Assembly (NCBI GenBank): GCA_001972305.1
Contig: BDDD01001487.1
Location: 62,001 to 126,000, forward strand
Source of the DNA: Cephalotus follicularis
Taxonomy: Eukaryota; Streptophyta; Magnoliopsida; Oxalidales; Cephalotaceae
Direction of reading: 5' to 3'
Length of the DNA: 64,000 nucleotides
Under the pieces are notes generated by a model that made no database searches, was not told the DNA's origin, and saw nothing but the letters and a program-made list of their open reading frames with translations. The position numbers were made by a program, and so were the translations under genes. Shown piece by piece: positions 23,762 through 35,499 of the stretch (position 1 is the first letter of the stretch; each line of letters starts with the position of its first letter).

Positions 23762-24010
23762 CTATCTCTAACAAGTTTATACATTCTATAGATGAGATCT
23801 TCTTCTTGTTCAGTCATCTTGATGAAATCCCATTCAATACTACTAACCTCTGCCAATAAAACAAACGAGAAGTTATATATAAACATGAACAAAAATAAAC
23901 CATTACATGGGATAAAACATAAAGGACTTAGAGAAATTAATATATGTAGAAAACTTACCTTCAGTTTCAAAAGTGGTGCTTTTTGTCCGTTTCCTTTGTC
24001 CTCGGTCCAT
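23762..24010 (-). pseudogene. Captured R3-MYB gene fragment (CAPRICE/TRIPTYCHON type)
   Basis: Two exons on the minus strand. Exon 1 (24010-23959) encodes MDRGQRKRTKSTTFETE and ends at GTAAGTTT. Exon 2 (23849-23762) encodes EVSSIEWDFIKMTEQEEDLI and YRMYKLVRDR, ending at GTAAGC. The phase-1 junction and the end after ...DR match the intron positions of plant R3-MYB genes. These small proteins (about 80 to 100 residues) lack an activation domain and repress trichome, root-hair or anthocyanin programmes by competing for bHLH partners. EEDLIYRMYKLV is the bHLH-contact region. Exon 3, with WDLIAGRIPGR in the family, is absent before the HMG-like fragment. A TATATA motif on the minus strand near 24225, about 215 bp upstream of the ATG, could be captured promoter; that is inference. 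Confidence 0.85.
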
Positions 24011-24498
24011 GGTTTCCAAGGATATATCTACTTTTTTGGAAGACTGATAAAATAAGTGAAATTTACTAATAAATCGAGTAATGTAGAGATAAATGAACAG
24101 AAAAGTGTTTGGGATCTAAAGCGTAAAAAAAGTTAAGAGAAGAACGTGATGATATGTATTCATTTGTTAAAGTATAGCACAAGAAGTGCCCCACCAAACC
24201 TAGAAAACGTCCTTCTATTCTATATATGTTGACTTGTAGGCTTTACTAGACTTGTGGTTGATATATGCAAATAACAGAGGGAGGTGATTGAGGGCAAAGC
24301 CGTTAAACAATTCCTTCAAAATCAAAGGTAGTCTGATAAATTAAGTGTCGTCTCTTCTAGTTTATCTGTGCACCTTGACGAAACTTTGCACGTACAAAAC
24401 CATTTGAGCATCTATTGTTATGATTTAACACTGAAAAGAACAAGAAAAATACATCCTTCGTAATTGCAACCTTTATGATCTTAGCAACAAATAAAGGC
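24011..24498. other. Sequence upstream of the captured R3-MYB fragment
   Basis: No coding sequence. On the minus strand it would be the 5' leader and promoter of the R3-MYB fragment; TATA-like motif at about 24221-24230. Confidence 0.4.
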
Positions 24499-24580
24499 NN
24501 NNNNNNNNNNNNNNNNNNNNNNNNNNNNNNNNNNNNNNNNNNNNNNNNNNNNNNNNNNNNNNNNNNNNNNNNNNNNNNNN
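24499..24580. other. Assembly gap (82 N)
   Basis: Run of 82 unknown bases. The sequence directly after the gap repeats the sequence at 22571-23340, so the join may be an unresolved tandem repeat or two haplotypes placed in series. Confidence 1.
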
Positions 24581-24776
24581 TAATTTTATCTCAAATGTCA
24601 TTTCATGATCATATGGCACATAATGGTTGGATATATCACTAAACTCTAATTTTCTTAGTTTCTGTTTTAATACTCTATCTTAGCATTATCCTAAGAAAGT
24701 ATAATAACAACAAAAGAGCCTAAATTATACCAGTTTCTTGTATTTACAAAATGAAGGCCCAATACAATCCAATTAC

Positions 24777-25071
24777 CTCAAACATATCATTCACCTCTTG
24801 AATTAAAGCTTTGTTGTAGGCTGAGTTCACCTTTTCAGCTTCAATAATATACGGCTGCCTTTCCTAAATAATTTAATCCAAATGAATGCAATAAATATAT
24901 GGGGTTTTTACAAATTAACGTAGTAAAAAGATTTGAGTAGGACCTGTTAGAATCTACTATAAGCATTACCTCCTTCGACATGTTCTTCCAAGTCTCAAAT
25001 CCTTTTTCATCAATGTCAATCACTGTTCTAGTATTGTAGGTCTCCTTAAAGATTTCCCTAGAAAAGCCACT
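24777..25071 (-). pseudogene. Second copy of the HMG-box-like fragment, after the gap
   Basis: Same two exon blocks as in copy 1, offset by 2007 bp: 25071-24970 and 24863-24777, with the same splice borders. The first block ends MSKE in place of MSKA. The acidic exons would fall in the gap. The surrounding sequence 24581-25356 matches 22571-23340 with a few percent difference and one insertion of about 40 bp near 25254. Confidence 0.6.
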
Positions 25072-25356
25072 CTTAAATCTTTATCCTTAAGAAAGACCAC
25101 TTTCCAATCGAACATCGAATGTGTTTGTGTCCTAAAGTTGTAGTAATTTCTAAAACTAATCTACTAACAAAATATCAAAAAGGAAACCAAAATAGAGTTA
25201 CTCAACCTAATATTTCTGGATTGCTTGAACCTTGGAAGGCATTGTCTTTCCCCTACAGTTTGGGGGTGGGGGGGATGCATGTTAGATTATTTTGTGGGTG
25301 AGGGATGTCAGCTCATCAAATGGAACAACCAACTGTTGTAGAGACAAACATATTCA

Positions 25357-25460
25357 CATGAGCCAGTCATGCTCGAACATGCTAGTCCTTCTCGGACGCA
25401 TGAGCCAGTCATGCTCGGACATGCTAGTCCTTCTCGGTCACATGAGCCAGTAATTTCGGA
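25357..25460. repeat. Short tandem repeat, about 46 bp
   Basis: Two and a half copies of a unit with 'gagccagtcatgctcg' and 'catgctagtccttctcgg', beginning exactly where similarity to the pre-gap copy ends. Confidence 0.8.
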
Positions 25461-26600
25461 CTAGTATCATAGCACATTGTGTGCTCGGCCAACGAATATC
25501 AAAACACTAGCATAACACTACAACCCACAGTATACTATCAATCGATTAAGAATCCATTATATCCAGAGGACGATTATACACATTAAACTTACAGTCATTC
25601 ATTCCCTCAGTACCCTTAATCTCAGAAATTACAGTAACAATACACAAAAATCATAACATTTATTTGAAATCAAGATGGAACAAATAACTGGAATTCGTCT
25701 TTTTTAAAAACGAAACTCTGGAATTTCTGTCCAGTTGACCAAACCAAAAGTTTTTCAAATAGCGTACTTTCAGAAACCTTAAAAAAAAAGAGTGAAGACA
25801 TTCCATTGTGATTAAAAAGTAGTCTGTCGTTTAGTGAAGTTTTTGGACATTGGAATTTTTTTTCAAATCCACAGCCCTCTAGAAAAAATATATCATGTGA
25901 TCAGATTTTCCCATATAGTAGAGATTTATATGATGCACTGCGCACAACCAATTAGCAAAAATCACTTGAAATATTCTGATTTTAACTTTATTTTACTTGT
26001 AAGCGATTGGTCATAAACATGAAAACTCTATTTGTAGGTTCATAGTTTGCTAAAATGGGATGATGTATCTCAATTCCGAGGGTGCTTAAACTACTATTGC
26101 AGGCTCATTATTTTATTGTGCATGAAGAAACATTTGATAGTCCTTTTGGATGATCTCGGCCATTATCACATAAGGAATGAAACCTTTTAATTTGTGTGTT
26201 CTTACTTTCAGAAACCTTAAAAAAAGAGTGAAAACGGAACCTATAATCAGATATGGACAGCAACCGTTTGTCGATTTGGAGCTTGGAGCTTGGAGCTTCG
26301 AGAGATCGATTTGGAGTTGATGCCAGAGAGAGTTGAATGACAGAGAGTGGTGAGAGACTGTCCAGTTGACCAAACAAATAGTTGTTCAAATAACCGATTT
26401 TTCTTACTTTCAGAAACCATAAAAAAAAGAGTGAAAACGGTACCTAAAATCGGATCTGGACAAAAACCGTTTGTCGATTTGGAGCTTTGAGCTTGGAGTG
26501 ATCGATTTGGAGTTGACGACAGAGAGAGTTGAATGACAGAGAGTGGTGAGAAAGAGATCAAGATGTAAAAAAAAGGAACTGTGTAAAAGCAAAGGTCGAT
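25461..26600. repeat. CACTA-2 right internal sequence with direct repeats
   Basis: Non-coding. Three related blocks (about 25728-25800, 26200-26360 and 26360-26560) share 'ctttcagaaacc', 'aaaaaagagtgaa', 'accgtttgtcgatttggagc' and 'agagagagttgaatgacaga'. The parallel minus-strand open stretches here (LSPLSVIQLSL-type) come from this repetition and show no known domain. Confidence 0.65.
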
Positions 26601-26609
26601 AAATTCGAA

Positions 26610-26851
26610 ATAATGACAAATACCGACCGCTGTAGCGGTTGGTAAAACCTAATAAGCGGTTGCTAAAATGAAAAAAAAATATTCGTAAAAATGTAATTAC
26701 CGACCGCTTAGGTGGTCGGTAATTCCAACATATTGCGGTTGTCGATGGGAAAGCCACATGATTTCAGTGGAGGACTTTTACCGACCGCCAGGGCGGTCGG
26801 TAAGGCCGTTGCCTAAAAAGGTGGTCGCTAAATCCCCTGTTTCTAGTAGTG
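26610..26851. repeat. CACTA-2 right subterminal repeats and terminus
   Basis: Copies of ACCGACCGC and GCGGTCGGTAA leading to the terminus 'tttctagtagtg'. Confidence 0.85.
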
Positions 26852-27560
26852 TGCAGAACCTAGGGTTCTTGCCAAAAATCTTTGCATATCAATTCTTTTC
26901 CTTCAAATCATTCAAATTCCAGTACAATACAAGTCCTTTTAATCAATTCCATGCCGTTAAAATCAGTTTTATACATTTAAATTCATTCTATCAAATTCTA
27001 GGTTAAAAACCTCCATTTTCTCTTTAAAACCCTAACTTTCTGTTCAATGCAAACTAATCAATTTCAATCAGTTCTATCCATTCAAATCAGTTCATATATA
27101 TGCATATGTGTGTAAATCATAGCATATTTAGCCAGCAAAGGTTTCTACTAAAGACTGAAGCTTGTTTTTGACCTCTAGGTTAAGAAATTGGAGAAAGAAC
27201 TCAAGTTCTTGGTCAATGGAGTTGCAATATTATGTTAATCAACTCTCTAATCAATCTATACCCAAAACCCTTATGATTTCTTGTTGTTCTTTGCAGATTT
27301 GGTGACTTTGTGTGGGTTTTAGAGTGAGAGGAGAGAGAAATGGGAGAAAGAAGTAAAAGAGAGAAAAATGAACGTGTTTTAAGTGTTTGGCTCTTATTTA
27401 CAGTCTCTTAACTAATATCTACCCTCATGTAAATCAATACTGTAAACAAATATTCAATCAATCCACATGGGTATTGGAAATATCTCGCTGCATCAATATC
27501 CATATGCACAATCAATTATCATTTATCTACACTCTATATCAATATGATGCAATATGACTG
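26852..27560. mobile_element. Family A LTR fragment A1, right part
   Basis: Continues A1 after CACTA-2. From about 26921 it matches 48966-49610 closely ('acaatacaagtccttttaat' onward). It stops some 50 bp short of the family's right end, at a junction with a truncated LTR of element G. Confidence 0.75.
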
Positions 27561-28606
27561 ATTGACCGTGACCATATTTGTTTAGCGCTATCTAGTCAGG
27601 AGGCTAGGCAATGTCGTACAACCATCTGTTCCCTCTAATTAGATGTTCGCCAACTATTGGATGCTGACATTGATTGATTGATTGTATTGTTCCTATAGAG
27701 TGGCCTAGTGATTCCGATCAGAGCCGTAGAACGTCATGTTCCGCCCACCGATGTATCACATATTACGCTCCTTTCGGATCAAACGATATTGTGCTCCTTT
27801 CAGGTCTAGCGATATTGTGCTCCCTCTAGGTCAAATTATTGATCATTGCACTTCTTTTGGGTCGAGCTATTTTTATCATTGGCAAGAGCTCTAATTAGTC
27901 AGGATCGACCAATTTTAGATGATTAGATACGTCCATCATCCTTTTAAGAAAGATTACCTTCTCGTGATGTAGACTATTGTTACTGACATTAATACCATAT
28001 TGGATGGGCATAAACTCTATAGGATTATTGATTGATTCATTGTCTGATAGATGATTGATATGAGTGATTGATTAGGTTCCATTCCTATACGCCGATATGG
28101 GACGGTTATACGAATGGTTGATCACAATTGGCATTCATGCATCCACACACTGTCCACTAATATTGTACACATTGTTATCGCATACACTGATATTTTACAC
28201 TGTTACTACATACTGTTATATAACATAATCTTCGTATGGGGATGAATTTACCTGACCCTATGGCTAACCCATCATTCAGGATGGGGCATTTACTTTATTT
28301 CAGGTGGTTCTTCAAGGCCTAATGGACATGGAGGTTCTTAGTTGTTATAGTTTTCAGTTAAAATATTGGACCTTTACTACTTTATTATTCATGTATAAGT
28401 ACTTTACCTTGTTGTAACATGTGTTGTACTTCAATCGAGCTTGTAATAAGTTGTAGTATTTTTCACAATGTACTTTTATAAGCTTGAGACATGTATGTAA
28501 TGAAGTTTTAAATTTATCATACTTTTTGATATGTATCTTATGCCCGACTACTGTATTACATTGAATGTAAAGCCTCGGGTTTGTTACCCGGATGCGAGGT
28601 GTTACA
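27561..28606 (+). repeat. Element G 5' LTR, truncated
   Basis: Homologous to about 47860-48965. Ends GGATGCGAGGTGTTACA directly before the primer-binding site. The first 1.7 kb of the LTR are missing. Confidence 0.85.
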
Positions 28607-28608
28607 GT

Positions 28609-28619
28609 TGGTATCAGAG
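28609..28619 (+). other. Element G primer-binding site
   Basis: TGGTATCAGAG, complementary to the 3' end of plant initiator methionine tRNA, two bases after the LTR end, as in most Gypsy and Copia elements. Confidence 0.9.
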
Positions 28620-28699
28620 AGAAAGTCGGCCTACTAGGTTAAATATCGAATTGTAGAGATGAGTCCAATCGAATGTTTCCTGCTATGAATCTAAACTTT

Positions 28700-29385
28700 T
28701 CACCATAAGGTATATAATGGATAACATAAGGAGACATGGTCGTGGAGGCATACGTAATGACCCAACTCTTGCCATAGCAAATGAATCGGTACATGAGAAT
28801 GTTTTTCCTGAGTATCCTGAGGCTCCACGTCTAGGAACTGACCTTGAGTTATGGAGGTAGATGTGTGTGACCATGGCACAAATGGAAAATCTTATGGGGC
28901 GCAGATCTGCCAGAGTTGAGTGAAGGCCATGAAAGGATAATGCTTTGAAAAAGTTTTTGAAACTGTAGCCACTAGCCTTTTTGGGACTTCCAGATCCTTC
29001 AACAGCAGAATCCTGGCTTCATGAGTTAGAAGCAATTTTCAAGGTAATGGGATGTGATTATGATCAGAAGCTGGTCTTGGCTGTGTTTATGCTACAGGGT
29101 GGAGCTGAACATTGGTGGGTTATGGTTAATGATGACTGGATGAGGAACGAGACAGTTCGCTCTTGGGATGCTTTCCAGATTGAGTTTTATGCATGATATT
29201 TCCCTCGGGATGGAAAGGACAAAAGGGAGATTGAGTTTGCTAACTTGGTGTAGGAGGGTACGTCAGTTTCAAAGTATGAATCTAGGTTTATTAAGCTAGT
29301 CCGTTCTGATCCATATCTAGTGGAAGGTTAGGAACGAACGATGAAGAAGTTTCTTTGTGGTTTGATGATGGATCTGAGGTGACAG
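28700..29385 (+). pseudogene. Element G gag, first part
   Basis: Retrotransposon gag domain, with DPSTAESWLHELEAIFKVMG and MLQGGAEHWW, the helical core of chromovirus gag proteins that form the capsid. It continues after the Copia insertion at about 39866-40330, in a Ser-rich basic region. Fossil, broken. Confidence 0.8.
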
Positions 29386-31514
29386 CGTTAGGAACATGTA
29401 GTCTCCAAGGGTCAGAATTAGACCTAAGCACAATCATTCGTCTAAGGAATGTGAATTGATATTGAAGGGTGTAAATTTTAAAAATTTAGAACACAGTGAA
29501 AACACCCCTTAATGCATTTAGACTATGCTAAATTCAAATTGGAGAATGCTAACATTCCATTAGTCCAACTAATTCCAACTTGAAGAATGCTAGCATTCCA
29601 TTAGTCCAACTAATTCCAAATTCGAGAATGCTAACATTCCCTTAGTCCAAATTCAAACCACAAACAAACCAAGGATTACCACACCAATTCCATAATCAAA
29701 TGATCACATATGCATGCTTATGTGACAAACCAAATACAAAGAGAATGCTTAGAAGTTATACCAACGTTGGAGGCTCTTTCTCTTTGTCGGTGCTTGCTTG
29801 TAGTAGATCCCTTGTGGATTCCAAGTCCACACTACCTCCAAGATGCCAAATCCTTTGCTTTTATCCAAGAAAAATTTTGGCCACTCCAAGACTCAAACGT
29901 TAGATTTTCTAGTTTCTAATTCAAGCTTCAATTACACCATGTAAGGCATCCAAAGACAATAGATGTCTCAAAGGATAGATAGTTGTGTAAGAGCTTGCAC
30001 CCTAACCTATATGCCAAGAAGGGTCAATCAAAATTGACAAGAATTTATCAATTCCAATCCACCCTAAGTAGTTACTAGGTCTTGATGATGAAAATCAATG
30101 AAGGGAGTAAGAGCAATTCAAGCTCTAAGCTTGTAGAAATGGAGAAGATAATAAGCAAACCCTAGGTTTCTTTCTTTCTCCTTTTCTCTCCCTAAAATTT
30201 CAGCCAAGCATGAAGATAAAGAGAGTTCTCTAGACTTTCCAAAAGCTTATCCCTTAATATATTAGTTAGTAAGACTATGTAAGATTGTGAGAAGTGTCAC
30301 CATTTGATTTCTCACATAGTCCACTAATCAATATATGATCGTATAATTATCACCAAGATATAAATGTCCAACATTTATTGAGATACCATTCTCGGGTAGG
30401 GATCCTAAAATCTAGGTTATTATAGACAACATTGATAAATTACCAAAATGCCCCTAGGGTTTGGTTTAGTTATCTAAATAGTCCAAGACCTATTTAAATG
30501 CTCTCAGACTAATATCCAATATTATCTAGGTGAGAAATTAATCTAATTAATTTTTTCACTGTTTATCACACACTTCTGTAGTACGCGACTTTTTCCTGTC
30601 GACATTTAGCGTATACTATAATCCCTCGTCATACTTAACCCCGACTAAGGTCTAGGGTAAAAATACATGTCAACCATAGTTTTATCTCAATAACTAAAAT
30701 ATCTGATCATTACTAGGACTTTTGATAGACCTCCCCAGAAATCTAATTTCCAGTCCACCTTAACCTTGGCCAAGGATTTCAACAGTCCATAGCATAATTA
30801 GACTAATTTAGAGCTGATCACATTCGCTTAGGTGTGACGATCCCATATTGCAAATCGCTTATATTCATACAGATTCCATCAAGCCCAAAGACCACTCGAT
30901 TGTCAGCCTCGAGAAAGAACTGAGTAAGGTGGAGATCAAAGCAAGATAGTCTCTATACAATATAGAGTAGTAGCTTAGGTCTAAGGATCAGACGAGACCT
31001 CCACAAACTCGCGAAGTGTCCAACACTTACACACAACTGCCATATGTAGGAATCACTGTTGACACGAGAATAGCGACTATCCTAATAGTGTTTCCTAAAC
31101 AGGTCCAGTTTAGTGTATATGCTCCAAGCGTGCACCCTGCACTTACCCTAGTGTTCCCCATAGATGGTAGTGGGAGTCTCCATCCTCCCCTTCCAGGAGC
31201 AAGAAACGTGCGCGTAACTCTATCTGGTTTACAAATACCCAGTATGTGAACCTACGACTTGGAACTAATTCGACACAAGGAATAAGGTAGTCAATCTCAC
31301 AGCCTCCATGCTTGGCATGTGACCTTATGCCAGAGCTTCACAAGTGTAAGTACGTAAATTAATCTACTTCAATTATGTGATAAAACATAAGTGATTATGC
31401 CATAAATAATATAAACAATAGCACATGTCATATAAATGGAAAAATACTGTTTATATACAGATAAGTCCCAATATATAAGTCCATGCAATAGCTTGTTGGG
31501 TTACCCTATCTAAC
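29386..31514 (-). repeat. Copia 3' LTR
   Basis: Pairs with 37740-39865 over its full length. It includes three short repeats around 'gagaatgctaacattcc' at 29540-29650, shared by the other LTR. Confidence 0.9.
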
Positions 31515-31539
31515 AATCTCCCACTAGACCCTCAAGCCA

Positions 31540-32950
31540 TGCACTCCTATAGCATAATCCCATCATTGCACAATAACGCTCCAAAGCCTTTGTGCTCATA
31601 GCCTTGGTCAATGGATCTGCCGTGTTCGCCTCCGAGGCGACCCTCTCAAGTTGTATGTCTCTCCTACCAATGATCTTTTGAATTAAATGATAGCGTAGCT
31701 CGATGTGTTTGGATCGCTTGTGAGACCGTGGTTCCTTGGCTTGTGCTACAACCCCATCATTGTCATAGTATATTATAATCGAACTGCTGATGGTAGGAAC
31801 AACTCCTAGTTCAGTGATGAACTTGTGTATCAAAACACCCTCCTTGGTGGCGTCTAAGGCTGCTATGTATTCGTCTTCAGTGGTGGAGTCCATTATGGTC
31901 TCTTGCTTTGAGCTGTGCCAGCTCACCGCATCTCTGTTTAGTACAAACACATACCCAGAAACAGATTTGTGATCATCTGGATCATTGTCAAAATTAGAGT
32001 CCGTATAGCCCTCCAGTCTTAACTCACTATCTTTTTCATATGTCAAGAGGACATCCTGAGTCAGTTTAAGGTATTTCAGAATTCCTTTGGCCACTTCCCA
32101 GTGCTTCTCATTGGGATCAGACTGAAATCGGCTTGCCATTCCCAGGGCATACGCAACATCAGGGCTAGTACATAACATGACATACATGATCGATCCCATT
32201 GCGGAAGCATAAGGAATCCGACTCATGCATGCTCTCTCTTCAGATGTTTGAGGAGACATCTTCCTAGAGAGTTGAATTTCTTCACCTATTGGCAATAAGA
32301 CTCTCTTGGAATTCTCCATGCTAAACAGTTTCAGCACCTTACTGATGTACTGAATTTGGGAAACCCCAGAAACCTATTGGACATATCTCTGTGGATCCTT
32401 ATACCAGTATATAGGTGGCTTCTCCCATATCCTTCATGGAAAAGTTCTTAGAAATCCATACTTTTATGGACTGCAACATCCTTACATCATTTCCAATCAG
32501 TAGGATGTAATCCATGTATAGCACTAAGAAAGTGATATTCGGCCCATCTTGTTTCCAATAGACACATGGCTCATCTACATTTTTAATGAAGTCAACAGAT
32601 TTGAAAGCCTCATCAAAACGTAGATTCCAGCTAGAGATGCTTGCTTTAGTCCATAAATGGACCGTTTGAGCTTACACACCATGTGCGGATTCTCAGAGGA
32701 TATAAACCCCTTGGGTTGGGACATATAAATGTCCTCATCAAGACGCCATTTAAAAATGCCGTCTTTACATCCATTTTCCATATCTCATAATCATAATGAG
32801 CGACAATATCAAGCAAAATCTGAATGCACTTGAGCATAGCAACTGGTGAGAAAGTTTTAGTATAGTCGACACCATGTCGCTGTCTATACCTTTTCGCCAC
32901 TAATCGAGCTTTTGTGTGTCTCAATCTTTCCATATGCATTCATCTTCTTC
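31540..32950 (-). pseudogene. Copia reverse transcriptase and RNase H region
   Basis: Minus-strand parts: reverse transcriptase at about 32950-32350 ([24 protein letters not shown]) and RNase H at about 32060-31560 (LEGYTDSNFDNDPDDHKSVS; AVSWHSSKQ; RSKHIELRYHLI; ADPLTKAMSTKALER). These copy the element RNA into DNA and remove the RNA strand. Motifs are of the Angela/Tork side of plant Copia. Fossil, broken. Confidence 0.88.
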
Positions 32951-33199
32951 TTGAAGATCCATTTTCAGCCAATAGGCACTATGCCTTCGGGTGCTTCAAC
33001 CAAATTCAAAACCTGGTTGGAGTACATGGAATCCATCTCGGATTGCATGTCTTCTAGCCATGCCTCAGATTCAGTGCTCTGCACTGCTTCCTGATAGCTA
33101 TTAGGCTCGTCGTCATCAACGACGTTGACTTCATTAGTACCATCAATGATAAAACCATATCTCTCAGGTGCTAATAGAATCTTGCCCGATCTCCTCAAA

Positions 33200-34420
33200 G
33201 GAGGTCTGCCTAACTGGGATGCATTCTCAGGTTAAGGTCCAATCTCAAGTTGACGTCCAACCTCAACTGTATCTGTAGGAAGTCTAACACCCAATTCCTT
33301 AGTATTCTGCATGGTCTCTACCTGTGGCAACTCCTGGAGTTCCACTTTACTCCTACTGCTTCCTTCAAGAAGGTATTCCCTCTCTAAGAACACAGCATTT
33401 TGGGAAACAAATATCCTTTGTTCATTGGGATGGTAGAAATAGTGTCCTTTAGTTTCCTTAGGATACCCCAGAAACCTGCAGCGGTCCAACGGCGCTTCTA
33501 GCTTATCTGTGTCAAGCCTCTTGACGTAAGCTGGATAACCCCAAATCTTGAGAAGATTTAGGCTGGGTTTCCTCCCTGTCCATACCTAATAAGGGGTGGA
33601 GGGCACGAATTTTGAAGGAATCCAATTTAAGATGTAGGCAGCCGTATCTAGGGCATAAACCCCAGAAATAGGTGGGAAGGTCAATAAAAGACATCATGGA
33701 ATGAATCATGTCCAACAAGGTCCAGTTCCTTCGTTCAGACACACCATTGTGCTGCATTTTTCCTGGAGGAGTCCATTAAGATAGAATTCCGTTATCTCTA
33801 AGATAACCTTGGAATTCAGCTGACAAGTATTCGCCACCTTGGTTCGATCGAAGTATTTTAATTGGCATACCAATCTACTTTTCTACTTCAAGTTTGAACT
33901 CCTTGAATATCTCAAAGGATTCTGACTTCTGTCTCATCAGATACACATAACCATACCTAGATAAATCATCGGTAAAGGCTATGAAGTAGAAATAACCTTA
34001 TCTCGCACTGACTGACATAGGACCACATACGTTGGTGTGGACTAACCTCAGTAAGTTTACTTCCCTTTCACCTTGTTCGGACAAAGGAGATTTTGTCATC
34101 TTTCCCAATAAGCAGGATTCACATGATGGATAGGACTCCAAGTCCTGGATATCTAAAAGATCATCCTTAAGAAACTGTGTAAGCTTAGCATCACTACGAT
34201 GTCCAAGTATACAGTGCCAAGTATAGGTTTTAGTCAATTCATTATCTCTTGGTATTTTCTTATTACCTTGCTCAATAGATAAGATTTTATTTTGTTCAGT
34301 ATTTAAAACAAATAATCCATTGTCAATGAAACCATCATTAACACAAACACTATTAGAATATATAAAACATCCAATGTTTTCAAATTTGAGCTCTAAGCCC
34401 AATCTACACAAGTAAGATAC
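33200..34420 (-). pseudogene. Copia integrase region
   Basis: GAG-pre-integrase motif (WHCILGHRSDAKLTQFLK with CESCLLGKMTKSP) followed by integrase core pieces (NGVSERRNWTLLDMIHSMMS; DRCRFLGYPKETKGHYFYHP). Integrase joins the DNA copy to the host genome. Fossil, broken. Confidence 0.85.
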
Positions 34421-34699
34421 ACTTACAATATTCCTTACAATGTTTGGTACATATTAGCATGGATCAAGTGTCAATACAAAACAATTACATAAAATAATGT
34501 CAAAAATCCCAACAAATTCAGCAATGATCCAAGATCCATCACCAAGCTATAGATGCATGTCTCCAGCTCCAAGATGTTTAACTTTTCTTAGTCCCTGCAA
34601 TGAATTGCAAAGATTAGTTCCAAATCCAGTTTCCAATACCCCTGTAGAACTACTATTCAAAGCTAGATTTAATTCAATCATGAACATACCTTATGTGCT

Positions 34700-35480
34700 C
34701 GCACCATGCAGCCTATTAGTAGATACATCAGCACATGTAACTCGACAATCCTTCTTCCAGTGGCCTTTCTTGCCACATTGGAAGCAAGCACCCTCATCAG
34801 CCAGTTGCTTCATTCAATCCTTGGCAATACCCCTAGTTGCTCCAAGCTTGCCCTTCTTCTTATGCTTCTTCTTACCCTTGCCCTTTATGTTGACTGGCCT
34901 GGGTCTGCCCTTCCCTTTTGAGGAAGATGAGGCACTATCCTTTCCTTGGGTAGCCCTAGAAGAAGGAAGAAGCAAGGCGGGGGACTTTGACTTCCCAGTG
35001 TCAAAGTTAGCCTCAGCTATTCTCAACATAGAAACTAACTCAGTAAGAGTCACTTCTATCTTGTTCATGTGAAAATTCATCATGAACTGTGAGAACGATC
35101 AAGGGAGGGACGTGAGGATAAGATTTACATAAAGATCATGGTCTATGACAAACCCTAATTGAGACAGCTACTCAATCATGTCAATCGTCTTCAGTCCATG
35201 CTCATGATCCAAAGCTCCCTCTGCCATCTGCGCCTCGAAGAGCTTGCTTGAATGATTAAACCTCTGAGTCTACATCTCCTATAAATGGAGTAATATAATG
35301 GATAAGGTCTCCATATTTTCATGCTGGCGTTGTAGCTCCGGTGTCATACCCAAAAGGGCTAGGCACCAAGCCCACTCGCCGTCCTCTAGCCATTTGGCCA
35401 GCCGGTCCGACTCTTCAGGCGTAGGATCTTCACCCAGTGAAGGAGGCCCACATGTCATCACTAAGCCATTTTATTGGCCA
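34700..35480 (-). pseudogene. Copia gag region
   Basis: Helical gag segment (LTELVSMLRIAEANFDTGKS), a basic Lys/Gly-rich stretch and a zinc-knuckle-like CFQCGKKGHWKKDC near 34770, as in Copia capsid-nucleocapsid proteins. Fossil. Confidence 0.8.
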
Positions 35481-35499
35481 TAAGGACAATTTTCCAGTT

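Larger units (their letters stand above)
20731..26851. mobile_element. CACTA-2, non-autonomous CACTA element with host gene fragments
   Basis: The left end reads CACTACTAGAAATAGGGG and the right end, reverse-complemented, CACTACTAGAAACAGGGG. The flanking 3-bp duplication tgc (20728-20730 and 26852-26854) is intact, so both termini belong to one insertion, made into a family A LTR. No TNP2 or TNPA sequence is visible; instead there are fragments of two host genes on the minus strand. An 82-base run of N lies inside. The termini differ in family from CACTA-1 beyond the shared first bases. Confidence 0.92.

Noticed and set aside
23762-24010. Intact functional R3-MYB gene
   Set aside because: The third exon with the second half of the R3 repeat is not found, so only a fragment is supported.
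26108-26757. Overlapping minus-strand frames (LSPLSVIQLSL type)
   Set aside because: Produced by direct repeats in non-coding CACTA-2 sequence; the shared text is the repeat, not conserved protein.
34497-35483. Plus-strand open frames of up to 191 residues
   Set aside because: They lie antisense to the Copia gag region, whose motifs are on the minus strand.
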